Below, piece by piece: positions 1 to 8,714 of a stretch of 64,000 bases of DNA. How positions within the stretch are numbered: the first letter of the stretch is position 1; every line of letters begins with the position of its first letter. Both the position numbers and the translations under genes were made by a program. This DNA comes from Spirosoma lacussanchae. GTDB taxonomy: Bacteria; Bacteroidota; Bacteroidia; Cytophagales; Spirosomataceae. The stretch covers positions 2,281,639 to 2,345,638 of the forward strand of contig NZ_SWJG01000001.1 of NCBI RefSeq assembly GCF_005870035.1. The letters are read 5' to 3'. The notes under the pieces are model-generated. The model was given only the letters and a program-made list of their open reading frames with translations, was not told the origin of the DNA and did not search any database.

Positions 1-1
1 G

Positions 2-658
2 CAGCAAGTCGATGCCATTCTGGCCGAAGATACGCGCACATCGGGGGTGCTGCTCCGGCATCTGAGCATCAGCAAGCCGCTGCATAGCTACCATATTTTT
101 AACGAACACCAGACCGTACAGCGACTCGTCAACCAGCTTAAAGAAGGGAAGACCTTCGCCCTGGTATCGGATGCGGGTACCCCAGGCATTTCGGACCCTG
201 GCTTTTTACTGGTCCGCGCCTGTATCCAACACGATATTCCGGTCGAATGCCTGCCGGGCCCCACGGCCTTCGTGCCGGCCTTGGTCAACTCCGGCCTGCC
301 CAATGACCGGTTTACCTTCGAGGGGTTTCTGCCGCATAAAAAAGGAAGACAGACGCGCCTGGCCGAGCTGGCTACCGAAGAGCGCACTATGGTCTTTTAT
401 GAGTCGCCCCACCGATTGCTGAAAACCCTGGGGCAGTTTGCGGAGGTGTTCGGACCTGACCGACCCGCCAGCGTGTCGCGCGAACTGACCAAGCTGTTTG
501 AAGAAAACCGACGCGGGGCGTTGTCCGAACTTATTGCGTATTTTGCCGAAAAAACGGTAAAAGGTGAACTCGTTATTTGCGTACAGGGTCAGACAGGTAA
601 GCAAGAAAAAAAGGGAGCAGGCCGCCGAGAACCCGACAACGATGAAGAAGACGAATAA
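2..658 (+). CDS. rsmI: 16S rRNA (cytidine1402-2'-O)-methyltransferase RsmI, 5' partial
   Basis: The open frame runs in from the left edge, so the N-terminus is missing; about 218 residues remain. RsmI uses SAM to 2'-O-methylate C1402 in the decoding centre of 16S rRNA and acts in the cytoplasm. Family motifs of the tetrapyrrole-methylase fold are visible: AEDTRTSG near the cut end, SDAGTPGISDPG, PGPTAF, GFLPHKKGR, FYESPHRL and SRELTKLFEE. Together these make the assignment firm. The C-terminus carries a charged tail (GRREPDNDEEDE) that looks lineage specific. The last 17 bases overlap the probable start of the next gene, so the two are probably co-transcribed. Confidence 0.95.
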   Translation, partial: QQVDAILAEDTRTSGVLLRHLSISKPLHSYHIFNEHQTVQRLVNQLKEGKTFALVSDAGTPGISDPGFLLVRACIQHDIPVECLPGPTAFVPALVNSGLPNDRFTFEGFLPHKKGRQTRLAELATEERTMVFYESPHRLLKTLGQFAEVFGPDRPASVSRELTKLFEENRRGALSELIAYFAEKTVKGELVICVQGQTGKQEKKGAGRREPDNDEEDE

Positions 659-1868
659 GTGGAGCTGGCTGCTCACGACCGTGGTCCTGACCGGACTGTG
701 GGTGCTGAACGGGCTGGGGCCAATCGCAGCCTGCGGTCAGACGCTGACGCCTGCCGCCCGGATTAGTCTGATTACAGTGTCGCCCGGTTCGGAGTTGTAC
801 TCCAGCTTCGGCCATACCGCTATCCGGGTCTATGATCCGGGGGTGGGGCAGGAGCGTATCTTCGGCTGGGGAACGTTCGATTTCCGAACCGACAACTTTT
901 ACGTCAAGTTTTTGCGGGGCACGCTGCCGTATACGATCTCGGTGACCGACATCTATGCTATGATGTACGAGTACCAGATCGAACACCGCACCCTGCGCGA
1001 ACAGGTATTGAACCTGTCTGCCGCACAGCGTCAGCAGCTGTTCAATCTGCTGATGGAAAACTATCAGCCTGAAAATCGCACCTATCAGTATAAATTCTAT
1101 TACGACAACTGCGCCACCCGCCCCCGCGACAAAATCGCTCAGGTCTGTGGCGATAGTCTGACGGTGCCCACCCGCACCCGATCGACCGGTAAATCGTACC
1201 GCGACTGGATGAATGAGTACCTGGGCGAGAAACCCTGGGCGCAGCTGGGGATGAACCTGGCCCTGGGAACCCCCGCCGACGTAATCACCACGGGCTGGCA
1301 GGCCATGTATCTGCCCGACCAGGTGCATGATCAGTTGGCCCGGTCCACCGTCCGCCAGGCCAATGGTCAGGTTGTTCCGTTGGTGGCATCGGATACCACC
1401 TTATACCAGGCGCCGAATACGGTGAAAAAGGAAGTCTCGTTCATCTTCGACCCGAATGTTGTCGTTGCCTTCCTGACCATTGGCCTGACGTTCTTTACCA
1501 TTCGGCGCTACCAGCGAGGGCGGGTCGATCGCTGGCTCGACAGGTTGTTATTCGGCACGGCCGGGGTGCTGGGCTGGTTTCTGTTTTTGCTCTGGGTCGG
1601 TACTGATCACGGCGTCACGGCCTGGAATCCGACCTTGCTGTGGCTGATGCCGCTTCACATGCCACTCATCTACTGGGCCACCGGGCCGGGTACCACTGCT
1701 CGCCGGCGATCCGTTTATTTCGGTCTGACCGCTGTTCTGATCCTGGTCGGTATGGTGGTGTCGAAGGTGCCGGGGGGCGTTGATATCCTTTTTCCGATGG
1801 CCCTGCTGATTCGCTGCCTGGTCAACCTGCAGTTAAGCCGCCGAAAAGCGTTGATGCCGGTCGTTTAA
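642..1868 (+). CDS. DUF4105 (Lnb N-terminal-like) membrane protein
   Basis: This protein of about 408 residues starts with a signal-like segment (KWSWLLTTVVLTGLWVLNGL) and is therefore exported. The periplasmic part shows the DUF4105 pattern: SPGSELYSSFGHTAIRVYD, FGWGTFDF, YDNCATRPRD. It is followed by four hydrophobic helices in roughly the last 150 residues. The DUF4105 family is related to the N-terminal part of lacto-N-biosidase-type proteins, and I know of no proven activity. I chose ATG 642 over an upstream GTG at 564 because the signal peptide begins there. It overlaps rsmI by 17 bases, which suggests translational coupling. Seen: motifs and helices. Inferred: the cell-envelope location. 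Confidence 0.8.
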   Translation: MKKTNKWSWLLTTVVLTGLWVLNGLGPIAACGQTLTPAARISLITVSPGSELYSSFGHTAIRVYDPGVGQERIFGWGTFDFRTDNFYVKFLRGTLPYTISVTDIYAMMYEYQIEHRTLREQVLNLSAAQRQQLFNLLMENYQPENRTYQYKFYYDNCATRPRDKIAQVCGDSLTVPTRTRSTGKSYRDWMNEYLGEKPWAQLGMNLALGTPADVITTGWQAMYLPDQVHDQLARSTVRQANGQVVPLVASDTTLYQAPNTVKKEVSFIFDPNVVVAFLTIGLTFFTIRRYQRGRVDRWLDRLLFGTAGVLGWFLFLLWVGTDHGVTAWNPTLLWLMPLHMPLIYWATGPGTTARRRSVYFGLTAVLILVGMVVSKVPGGVDILFPMALLIRCLVNLQLSRRKALMPVV

Positions 1869-1966
1869 TGTCATATCCTGAAAAGTAGTCAGGTGGCTCA
1901 GTAGGCAGAGCTGCCCGATTACTTATGCCCCTGAATCCTTCTCCCACATATAGCCATCGTGCGCTT

Positions 1967-3253
1967 ATGAAACGTTGTTTACTGCTCCTTGTACTAATCT
2001 CCACCAGGCTGGTGGCACAACCCGCCGAACGCCTGGTCAAGCTGGTCGTTACCCCTGACCATACCGACTGGCTCTATAAGACCGGCGAACCCGTTCGGTT
2101 TACCATTACCGCCTACCGGGAAAACGAACCGCTGAAAGGCACCCGACTGCGCTATGAGGTCGGTCCCGAAAAAATGCCGCCGACCCAGACCGAAACCATT
2201 ACCCTGTCTGATAAGCCGCTGGTCGTAAACGGAGGAACCATGAAAACGGCTGGGTTTCTGCGGTGCGTGGCCACGGTAGAGATCGACGGTAAAGAATACC
2301 GAGGCATGGCAACGGCTGGTTTTGAGCCGCTCACCATCAAGCCCACCGTAGCGGATCCCGCCGACTTCCAGGCGTTCTGGGAAAAAGCAAAGGCCGATCT
2401 GGCCAAAATCCCTGTCGATGCCCGTATGACGCTCCTGCCCGAACGCTGCACCGAACGAACAAACGTATACCATCTGAGTCTGCAAAACATAAACAACTCC
2501 CGCTTTTACGGTATTCTGTGCGTTCCCAAAAAAGAAGGGAAATACCCGGCCATTCTGCGGGTGCCGGGGGCGGGCGTGCGGCCATACGGTGGTATGATTG
2601 CCGAAGCCGAAAAAGGGTTTATTACCCTGGAGGTCGGCATCCACGGAGTGCCGGTTACCATGGACCCTGCGGTGTATGACAACCTCAGCCGGGGACCGCT
2701 CAACGGGTATCAGGCCGCTAACCTCGACGATCCGGATCGATACTACTACAAGCGGGTCTACCTGGGCTGCGTACGGGCCGTCGACTTCCTGGCGGCTATG
2801 CCCCAATACGATGGGCAGAACCTGGGTATTACCGGTGGGAGCCAGGGGGGCGCGCTATCAATCATTACAGCTGGGCTCGACAGTCGGGTCAGGTGGCTGG
2901 CGGCTTATTATCCCGCGCTATGCGATGTAACGGGGTATCTGAACGGCCGGGCCGGGGGGTGGCCGCATTTGTTTGCTGGTGACAATCTGGCCTTCAACAA
3001 TAAACCCGACCGGATCAGGACCACCGGCTACTACGATGTCGTCAACTTCGCGCGGCTGGTAAAAGTGCCGGGCTATTATTCGTGGGGCTACAACGACGAA
3101 ACGTGCCCGCCAACCTCCATGTACGCGGCCTATAACGTCATTCCGGGAGCCAAACAGCTGGAGCTCTACCGCGATACGGGTCACTGGACCTACCCCGAGC
3201 AAACCGAAAAAGCAACCACCTGGCTGCTGACGCAACTGACTACGGGCCGCTAG
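1967..3253 (+). CDS. Secreted alpha/beta hydrolase, acetyl xylan esterase (AXE1) family
   Basis: This protein has about 428 residues. The N-terminus MKRCLLLLVLISTRLVAQ is a signal peptide ending before PAERL, so an exported enzyme is expected. An N-terminal Ig-like region of about 110 residues is followed by an AXE1/cephalosporin-deacetylase-type hydrolase domain. The nucleophile elbow GGSQGG is clear. The domain also holds YYKRVYLGCVRAVDFL before the elbow, and a C-terminal DTGHWTYPEQ that supplies the probable catalytic His. Family members remove acetyl groups from xylan and related carbohydrates; the true substrate is unknown here. The start at 1967 was preferred over ATG 1925 because the signal peptide begins there. 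No polysaccharide utilisation (SusC/D) genes are adjacent. Confidence 0.8.
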   Translation: MKRCLLLLVLISTRLVAQPAERLVKLVVTPDHTDWLYKTGEPVRFTITAYRENEPLKGTRLRYEVGPEKMPPTQTETITLSDKPLVVNGGTMKTAGFLRCVATVEIDGKEYRGMATAGFEPLTIKPTVADPADFQAFWEKAKADLAKIPVDARMTLLPERCTERTNVYHLSLQNINNSRFYGILCVPKKEGKYPAILRVPGAGVRPYGGMIAEAEKGFITLEVGIHGVPVTMDPAVYDNLSRGPLNGYQAANLDDPDRYYYKRVYLGCVRAVDFLAAMPQYDGQNLGITGGSQGGALSIITAGLDSRVRWLAAYYPALCDVTGYLNGRAGGWPHLFAGDNLAFNNKPDRIRTTGYYDVVNFARLVKVPGYYSWGYNDETCPPTSMYAAYNVIPGAKQLELYRDTGHWTYPEQTEKATTWLLTQLTTGR

Positions 3254-3375
3254 ACAAAAACCGCCTAAAACGCACGTATATCCCGTTTTTTTTGTATCTT
3301 TAAGAGACCAAACACCAGTGATAATTGGTTGGTCAGCCTGCCTTTTTATCCACTGAAACAGTAGTGTAGCAATTC

Positions 3376-6102
3376 ATGATGAACGAAGAAAATCAGGAAC
3401 CGATGGAGGAATTCGGGCTGCCCGCCAGTGACAGCCAACCGGACGGAAGCGTACCGCTGGCCGACGACACCGACCCTGATGACCAGCCAACCAACACACC
3501 GGAAGAAGTTCTGCATGACCAGACGGTCGTATCAGGACTGTATGAAAACTATTTCCTGGATTATGCCTCGTATGTTATTCTGGAGCGGGCCGTCCCGGCG
3601 GTAGAAGATGGGCTGAAGCCCGTACAGAGACGTATTCTGCACGCCCTGAAAGAAATGGACGACGGGCGTTTTAACAAGGTCGCCAACGTCATCGGGCAGA
3701 CGATGCAGTTCCACCCCCACGGCGACGCGTCGATTGGCGAAGCGCTGGTCAATATCGGTCAGAAAGAACTCCTGTTCGATACGCAGGGAAGCTGGGGAGA
3801 CGTGCGCACGGGCGATGGCGCGGCCGCCCCCCGTTATATTGAAGTCCGCCTGTCGAAGTTTGCGCTCGATGCCATCTATAACGATAAAACGACCGAGTGG
3901 CAGCTTAGCTACGATGGTCGTAAGAAAGAGCCGGTAACGCTGCCTGTCAAGTTTCCGCTGCTGCTGGCGCAGGGCGTGGAAGGAATTGCGGTCGGCCTCT
4001 CAACCAAAATTCTGCCGCACAATTTCAACGAGCTGATCGATGCATCGATTCAGATCCTGAAAGACAAACCCGTATCGCTGTTCCCCGACTTTCAGACGGG
4101 TGGACTCATCGATGTCAGCAACTACAACGATGGCCACCGGGGCGGCAAAGTGCGCGTACGGGCCCGGATCGAAGAGGTCGATAAAAAGACACTCGCCATT
4201 CGGGATGTGCCGTTCGGGGTCACCACCTCGCAGCTGATCGAGTCGATCGTCAAGGCGGCCGAACTCGGTAAGATCCGGATCAAAGCCCCCAGCCGGAACG
4301 TCGCGGCTGTTATCGACAATACTGCCCGCGATGTTGAAATCCTGGTGCATCTGCAACCCGGGGTTTCGCCCGACGTGACCATTGATGCACTGTATGCCTT
4401 CACCGACTGCGAGGTCAGCATCTCGCCCAACGCCTGCGTCATCATTGGCGATAAACCCCATTTTGTCAGCGTAACGGATATTCTGCGGGTCAATACTCAC
4501 CAGACAGTACAACTGCTGCAGCGGGAGCTGGAGATCCGGCGGGGTGAACTCATGGAGCGGTTATTGTACAGCTCGCTGGAGAAAATATTCATCGAGAACC
4601 GCATCTACCGCAAGATTGAGGAGTGCGAGACGTTCGAGGCCGTGCTGTCAACGATCGATAAGGCGCTGAAACCGTTTAAGAAACAGTTTTACCGTGAGAT
4701 CACCGAAGATGACCTGATCCGGCTGACGGAAATTAAGATCAAGCGCATTTCGAAGTATGACGGTTTCAAGGCCGACGAACTGATGCGCCGTCTGGAGCAG
4801 GAGCTGGAAGAAACCAACGATAACCTGGCTAACATCACCCGCTATGCTGTTGCCTATTACAAGGAACTGCAGAAGAAGTACGGCAAAGGGCGCGAGCGCA
4901 AAACGGAGATCCGGGCATTCAATACCATTGCAGCCAGCGTCGTGGCCGCTGCTAACCAGAAACTGTACGTAGACCGCGAAGGCGGGTTCATCGGGTACGG
5001 GCTGAAGAAAGATGAATACGTCAGTGATTGTTCCGATATCGACGATATTATCGTGTTCCGGCGGGATGGCAAATGCGTTGTTACCAAAATTCAGGAAAAA
5101 GTCTTTGTTGGCAAAGATATTGTTTACGTATCGGTGTTTAAGAAGGCCGACGAGCGTAAGATCTATAATATGGTTTATCTGGACAGTAAATCGGGTATTT
5201 CGATGGCCAAACGGTTTCCGGTTACGGGTGTCACCCGCGATCGGGAGTACGACCTAACTATGGGTAATCCCAAGTCGAAGATAACCTATTTCAGCGCCAA
5301 CGATAACGGTGAAGCCGAAGTGATTACGGTTAACCTCACGGCCCAGAGTTCGGCTAAGATTAAGCAGTTTGATTACAACTTCGCAACGGTAGGCATCAAG
5401 AACCGCTCGGCACAGGGGAACATCCTGACCAAATATCCCGTGCGGAAAATCGTTCAGAAGACAGCAGGTACGTCGACCCTCGGTGGAGTCGATATCTGGT
5501 ATGACGAGCATCTGGGCCGGCTCAACCGCGACGAGCGGGGTAGGCTGCTTGGTAACTTCGATGCCAAGGATAGTATCCTGGTCGTGTACAAAGATGGGCA
5601 GTATGAACTGACCAGCTTTGACCTGACCAACCGCTACGAACCGAACGATATTGCCGTGCTGACGAAGTTTGATCCGGATATGGTGTTGTCGGCTATCTAC
5701 TACGAAGCCAACCAGAAGTCCTGGTACGTAAAACGGTTCAAGGTAGAGACCACTTCTCTGGACAAAAAATTCAGCTTTATCGGCGACGTAAAGGGCTCTA
5801 AATCGATGGCGGTTACGGCCGATCGGTACCCTCGGATCGAGATTGTGCATCAGGTAAAAGACCGGGGGCCGCTGGAGAAGATGGTACTGGAGCCGGAGGG
5901 TTTTATCGAGGTACGTGGCTGGAAAGCGTTGGGCAACAAACTGCCTTTTGCCCGAGTTAAGGAAGTAAAGCTCCTGCCTCCCAAAGTGGTCAGTGAATTG
6001 CCGAAAATAGAGCAGACCAAGGCTTCCAGTACGCAGGTCAGTACGGAAACGGAAGCTGAAGCTGAAGATAAAGAATCAGTGCAGTTAGGGTTGTTTTCGT
6101 AG
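3376..6102 (+). CDS. parC: DNA topoisomerase IV subunit A (gyrase A family)
   Basis: This 908-residue type IIA topoisomerase A subunit breaks and rejoins duplex DNA to decatenate daughter chromosomes. The N-terminus is acidic and variable. It is followed by the conserved core LDYASYVILERAVPAVEDGLKPVQRRI, FHPHGDASIGEALV, GSWGDVRTGDGAAAPRYIE. The Tyr in APRYIE (near residue 154) is the expected DNA-linking residue. A long coiled-coil tower (about 380-510) is followed by a C-terminal beta-pinwheel-like region. The order and the absence of a GyrA box fit the Bacteroidota ParC-like clade rather than GyrA, but only a tree would prove it. The partner ParE gene is not in the window. ATG codons at 3376 and 3379 are both possible starts. 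Confidence 0.9.
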   Translation: MMNEENQEPMEEFGLPASDSQPDGSVPLADDTDPDDQPTNTPEEVLHDQTVVSGLYENYFLDYASYVILERAVPAVEDGLKPVQRRILHALKEMDDGRFNKVANVIGQTMQFHPHGDASIGEALVNIGQKELLFDTQGSWGDVRTGDGAAAPRYIEVRLSKFALDAIYNDKTTEWQLSYDGRKKEPVTLPVKFPLLLAQGVEGIAVGLSTKILPHNFNELIDASIQILKDKPVSLFPDFQTGGLIDVSNYNDGHRGGKVRVRARIEEVDKKTLAIRDVPFGVTTSQLIESIVKAAELGKIRIKAPSRNVAAVIDNTARDVEILVHLQPGVSPDVTIDALYAFTDCEVSISPNACVIIGDKPHFVSVTDILRVNTHQTVQLLQRELEIRRGELMERLLYSSLEKIFIENRIYRKIEECETFEAVLSTIDKALKPFKKQFYREITEDDLIRLTEIKIKRISKYDGFKADELMRRLEQELEETNDNLANITRYAVAYYKELQKKYGKGRERKTEIRAFNTIAASVVAAANQKLYVDREGGFIGYGLKKDEYVSDCSDIDDIIVFRRDGKCVVTKIQEKVFVGKDIVYVSVFKKADERKIYNMVYLDSKSGISMAKRFPVTGVTRDREYDLTMGNPKSKITYFSANDNGEAEVITVNLTAQSSAKIKQFDYNFATVGIKNRSAQGNILTKYPVRKIVQKTAGTSTLGGVDIWYDEHLGRLNRDERGRLLGNFDAKDSILVVYKDGQYELTSFDLTNRYEPNDIAVLTKFDPDMVLSAIYYEANQKSWYVKRFKVETTSLDKKFSFIGDVKGSKSMAVTADRYPRIEIVHQVKDRGPLEKMVLEPEGFIEVRGWKALGNKLPFARVKEVKLLPPKVVSELPKIEQTKASSTQVSTETEAEAEDKESVQLGLFS

Positions 6103-6125
6103 CTCTGGCTCAGAACCTGTAACTT

Positions 6126-6821
6126 ATGGACTCTACCTTGGCCAGCGATTACACGAACCAGTCTCCCCGTGAAGCGGTTGGCGTGCGCGTGGTCAAGGGA
6201 GTCATAAAATTCAGTATCGTCGTTGCGTTCGTTGGCGCAACGACGATACTGATTTGTAACTGGTGGGTCGTTCAAAACACCCGGAACCAGATTTATTTCA
6301 ATCTTCAGGAGTTGCCTGCCAATGACGTAGGGCTGGTATTGGGAACCAGTAAATTTGTACGGACCGGCAAAGAAAATCTGTTCTTCCGCTATCGAATGGA
6401 AGCAACCGCCCGACTTTGGAAGGAAGGTAAGGTAAAATACCTGATCCTGAGCGGAAACAACGATTCTGAATACTACAACGAACCCGCCGATATGCAACGG
6501 GCACTGATCCGGTTGGGTGTACCAAGTTCGGTCATGACGCTGGATTATGCCGGTTACCGGACGTTCGATTCGGTTGTACGATGCAAGGATGTTTTCAATC
6601 AGGAAAAAATTACGATCATCTCTCAGAATTTCCACAACGCCCGGGCCTTGTTTATCGGCAACCATGAGGGCATCGACGCAATTGCCTTTTCGGCTCAGGA
6701 CGTACCTGATGGATACTCATTAAAAACCCTAGTCCGGGAATATCTGGCCCGACCTTATGCCATCCTGGACGTTTTTGTTTTGCGTCCACAGCCGGAAAAG
6801 GGGAACTGGCCCCGTCGATAG
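6126..6821 (+). CDS. SanA/YdcF-like DUF218 membrane protein
   Basis: This 231-residue protein has one N-terminal transmembrane helix (about residues 28-48, KFSIVVAFVGATTILICNWW), then a DUF218 domain facing the periplasm. Family landmarks are VGLVLGTS, the FRYRMEATARLWKEGKVKYLILSG block, and the RTFDSVVRCKDVF segment. SanA-type proteins are linked to envelope barrier function such as vancomycin exclusion at high temperature, but the chemistry is not established. It begins 23 bases after parC. The sequence just before the ATG (TAACTTATG) is promoter-like only by weak resemblance. Confidence 0.82.
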   Translation: MDSTLASDYTNQSPREAVGVRVVKGVIKFSIVVAFVGATTILICNWWVVQNTRNQIYFNLQELPANDVGLVLGTSKFVRTGKENLFFRYRMEATARLWKEGKVKYLILSGNNDSEYYNEPADMQRALIRLGVPSSVMTLDYAGYRTFDSVVRCKDVFNQEKITIISQNFHNARALFIGNHEGIDAIAFSAQDVPDGYSLKTLVREYLARPYAILDVFVLRPQPEKGNWPRR

Positions 6822-6906
6822 ATCGGGCTATTTCGAAAATGTAACTACTTTCGGAACAGCATGTTATAAGAGCGCCTTATCAAGCCAACAATCCCACCTG
6901 ACCTGC

Positions 6907-7602
6907 ATGTATCTATACCGAACATTAATCATTGAAGACGATACAGTTGAAAAACAGTTGTTGCAGCACCATCTGAGTCAGTTGCCTAATCTGTCAATGA
7001 TTGGTAGCTTTGACAATCCGTTGAGTGCTGTATCGCTTCTTCATCAGGAACAGGTTGACATATTGTTTCTGGATGTCAACTTGCCGGGTATAGATGGGCT
7101 TTCGTTTTTGTCAACCTTGCAGCGCCCGCCCCGGGTCATACTGACAACGGCTGATCCTGCCCACGCCCTCAAAGCGTTTGAGATAGGAGTGGTCGATTAC
7201 CTGGTCAAACCCTACACCTTCGAACGGCTATTGCGGGCAGTTAGCCGGGTGATCGGCGCCAATGATTCAGGTTCTTCGCCTGATGCAGCGCCCACCTACA
7301 TCTTCCTTAAGACGGGTCGCGAGTCCGTACGGGTAGCAGTTGAGGATATCCTGTATATCGAGGCCTTTGGCGCGATCAGTAAGGTGTACACTAAAACGTC
7401 AGTCCTGGTAGTCAGCGAACTATTGGCCAACCTTCATCAGCAGTTGCCAGCTGGTGCGTTTATCCGGGTGCATAAATCGTATATTGTTTCCCAGCAGTCA
7501 ATAACCCGTATCGGATCCAGACATGTTTCCATCCAGCAGCATCAGATTCCGCTGGGAGCTACCTACCGGGAACAGGTCGAAAAGACCCTTTGGGGCAAAT
7601 AA
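6907..7602 (+). CDS. LytTR-family response regulator
   Basis: This 231-residue two-domain protein is a typical receiver plus LytTR DNA-binding regulator. The receiver begins RTLIIEDDTVEK with the acidic pair, has the phosphoacceptor Asp in LFLDVNLPGIDG, the conserved Thr in ILTTADP and the Lys in YLVKPY. The C-terminal LytTR domain starts near residue 134 (FLKTGRESVRV) and includes YIEAFGAISKVYT and FIRVHKSYIVS. I place the start at ATG 6907, where the receiver begins, rather than ATG 6757, which lies inside the previous gene. No histidine kinase is adjacent, so the input partner is unknown. Confidence 0.92.
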   Translation: MYLYRTLIIEDDTVEKQLLQHHLSQLPNLSMIGSFDNPLSAVSLLHQEQVDILFLDVNLPGIDGLSFLSTLQRPPRVILTTADPAHALKAFEIGVVDYLVKPYTFERLLRAVSRVIGANDSGSSPDAAPTYIFLKTGRESVRVAVEDILYIEAFGAISKVYTKTSVLVVSELLANLHQQLPAGAFIRVHKSYIVSQQSITRIGSRHVSIQQHQIPLGATYREQVEKTLWGK

Positions 7603-7720
7603 TCAGCACGACAGGCAAAGTAGGGATCTTTGTTTATTAGATAAATTGCCCGTTCATTCGGTAAGTTGATTGTTCATTTACTAGGGTGTGTAGTTACCAA
7701 AAGAGAGAAATACAGTCGGT

Positions 7721-7728
7721 TATATTTG
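7721..7728 (+). promoter_or_regulatory. Candidate Bacteroidota -7 box upstream of the ECF sigma gene
   Basis: TATATTTG matches the Bacteroidota -7 consensus TAnnTTTG exactly and lies 30 bases before the sigma-factor ATG. There is no clear TTTG at the expected -33 distance, so this is a sequence match only. Confidence 0.4.
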
Positions 7729-7758
7729 TTCAGCTGTAACCACCGTAACTCTTATTAA

Positions 7759-8316
7759 ATGCGTAACTTAACCGACCAAGAACTAGTTTCCCTCTATCTG
7801 GATACGAACAATGAATGGTATTTTGGGCAGCTTTACACACGTTATCGCCAGTTGGTTTACCAGAAGTGCCTGTTCTTTACCGGAAACTCAGATGATTCGG
7901 AAGACTATGTGCAGGACATCTTTGTCCGTCTGACCATGAAGCTGCGTGGTTTCAAGGGTGACTCGAAGTTCACCACCTGGCTGCATACCGTCACCGCCAA
8001 TTATTGCATCGATCAACTTCGGAAGAAACAACAACACCAGACGCTCTGGCGCTCCTACATGCGCGAACAGGAATCGCTCGATGAACAAAACAGTACCTTC
8101 GACGAGTCTTACTTTCACATCTTTGAACGGGTCCTAAACCAACTGCCTCATCACCAGCGGGAGTTGCTGCTGGCAAAATACGAGGATGGCCTGCAGATCA
8201 ACGAACTGGCCAGCAAGCAGGATCTAACGTCCAGTGCCGTAAAAATGCGCATCAAGCGGGCCCGCGATCGGGCCCGAAATCTATATGACCGGATCCGGCT
8301 GGAGGAGGAGTGCTGA
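7759..8316 (+). CDS. ECF-type RNA polymerase sigma-70 factor
   Basis: This 185-residue sigma factor has only regions 2 and 4, as in ECF sigmas. Region 2 includes SEDYVQDIFVRLTMKLRGFKGDSKFTTWLHTVTANYCIDQLRKKQ. Region 4 includes QLPHHQRELLLAKYEDGLQINELASKQDLTSSAVKMRIKRARDRAR, a helix-turn-helix for -35 recognition. It directs RNA polymerase to a specific set of promoters. The following gene begins 13 bases later but encodes a small soluble protein without a membrane helix, so no classical transmembrane anti-sigma factor is visible. A TAnnTTTG box lies just upstream of this gene. Confidence 0.92.
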   Translation: MRNLTDQELVSLYLDTNNEWYFGQLYTRYRQLVYQKCLFFTGNSDDSEDYVQDIFVRLTMKLRGFKGDSKFTTWLHTVTANYCIDQLRKKQQHQTLWRSYMREQESLDEQNSTFDESYFHIFERVLNQLPHHQRELLLAKYEDGLQINELASKQDLTSSAVKMRIKRARDRARNLYDRIRLEEEC

Positions 8317-8329
8317 CCGTAGAGGCTGT

Positions 8330-8614
8330 ATGAAACAACCAGACTCGTCAGATTATACACTATTTCAACAGTATGCACAGTTGGCCATGCAGGACCAACT
8401 GTGTATTGTTCACCGGGAAGGAACCTACCTGCTTGCGGGTCAGAAACAGTTATTTTACGACACGCAGCTGTTTAGCCTAAATAATTTCTTCGTGGAAGTT
8501 TGGTACGAAAAAAACTCGGACCAGATGACCATGGTACGTGCCTTTCAGGAGTTACACCGGCTCGATCCATTTTTGGTCAGGGTCTCCCTGCGCGAACTTC
8601 TGCCAGATCGCTGA
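8330..8614 (+). CDS. Small conserved-looking unknown protein downstream of ECF sigma
   Basis: I do not recognise this 94-residue protein. It begins MKQPDSSDYTLFQQYAQLAMQD and contains a beta-rich middle (YLLAGQKQLFYDTQLF, FFVEVWYEK), with no signal peptide or membrane helix. The ATG at 8330 was chosen over one at 8285 inside the sigma gene because it gives a 13-base intergenic spacing and a natural N-terminus. Co-transcription with the sigma factor suggests it could be a soluble modulator of that sigma factor, but this is inference only. Confidence 0.65.
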   Translation: MKQPDSSDYTLFQQYAQLAMQDQLCIVHREGTYLLAGQKQLFYDTQLFSLNNFFVEVWYEKNSDQMTMVRAFQELHRLDPFLVRVSLRELLPDR

Positions 8615-8714
8615 TAAGCCTTCAGACGCGCACCCCATGCCCGTTGATGGGACTGAAACCTATCTTTTTAGCGTAACCATGCACAGTTTGGCAGTCCGTT
8701 GCTAACTTGCCGCA

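Noticed and set aside
1887-1960. tRNA-like D-arm sequence (GCTC AGTAGGCA GAGC)
   Set aside because: The D arm looks perfect, but there is no matching anticodon stem, T arm or acceptor stem in the following 60 bases, so it is not a tRNA gene. At most it is a chance match or a remnant.
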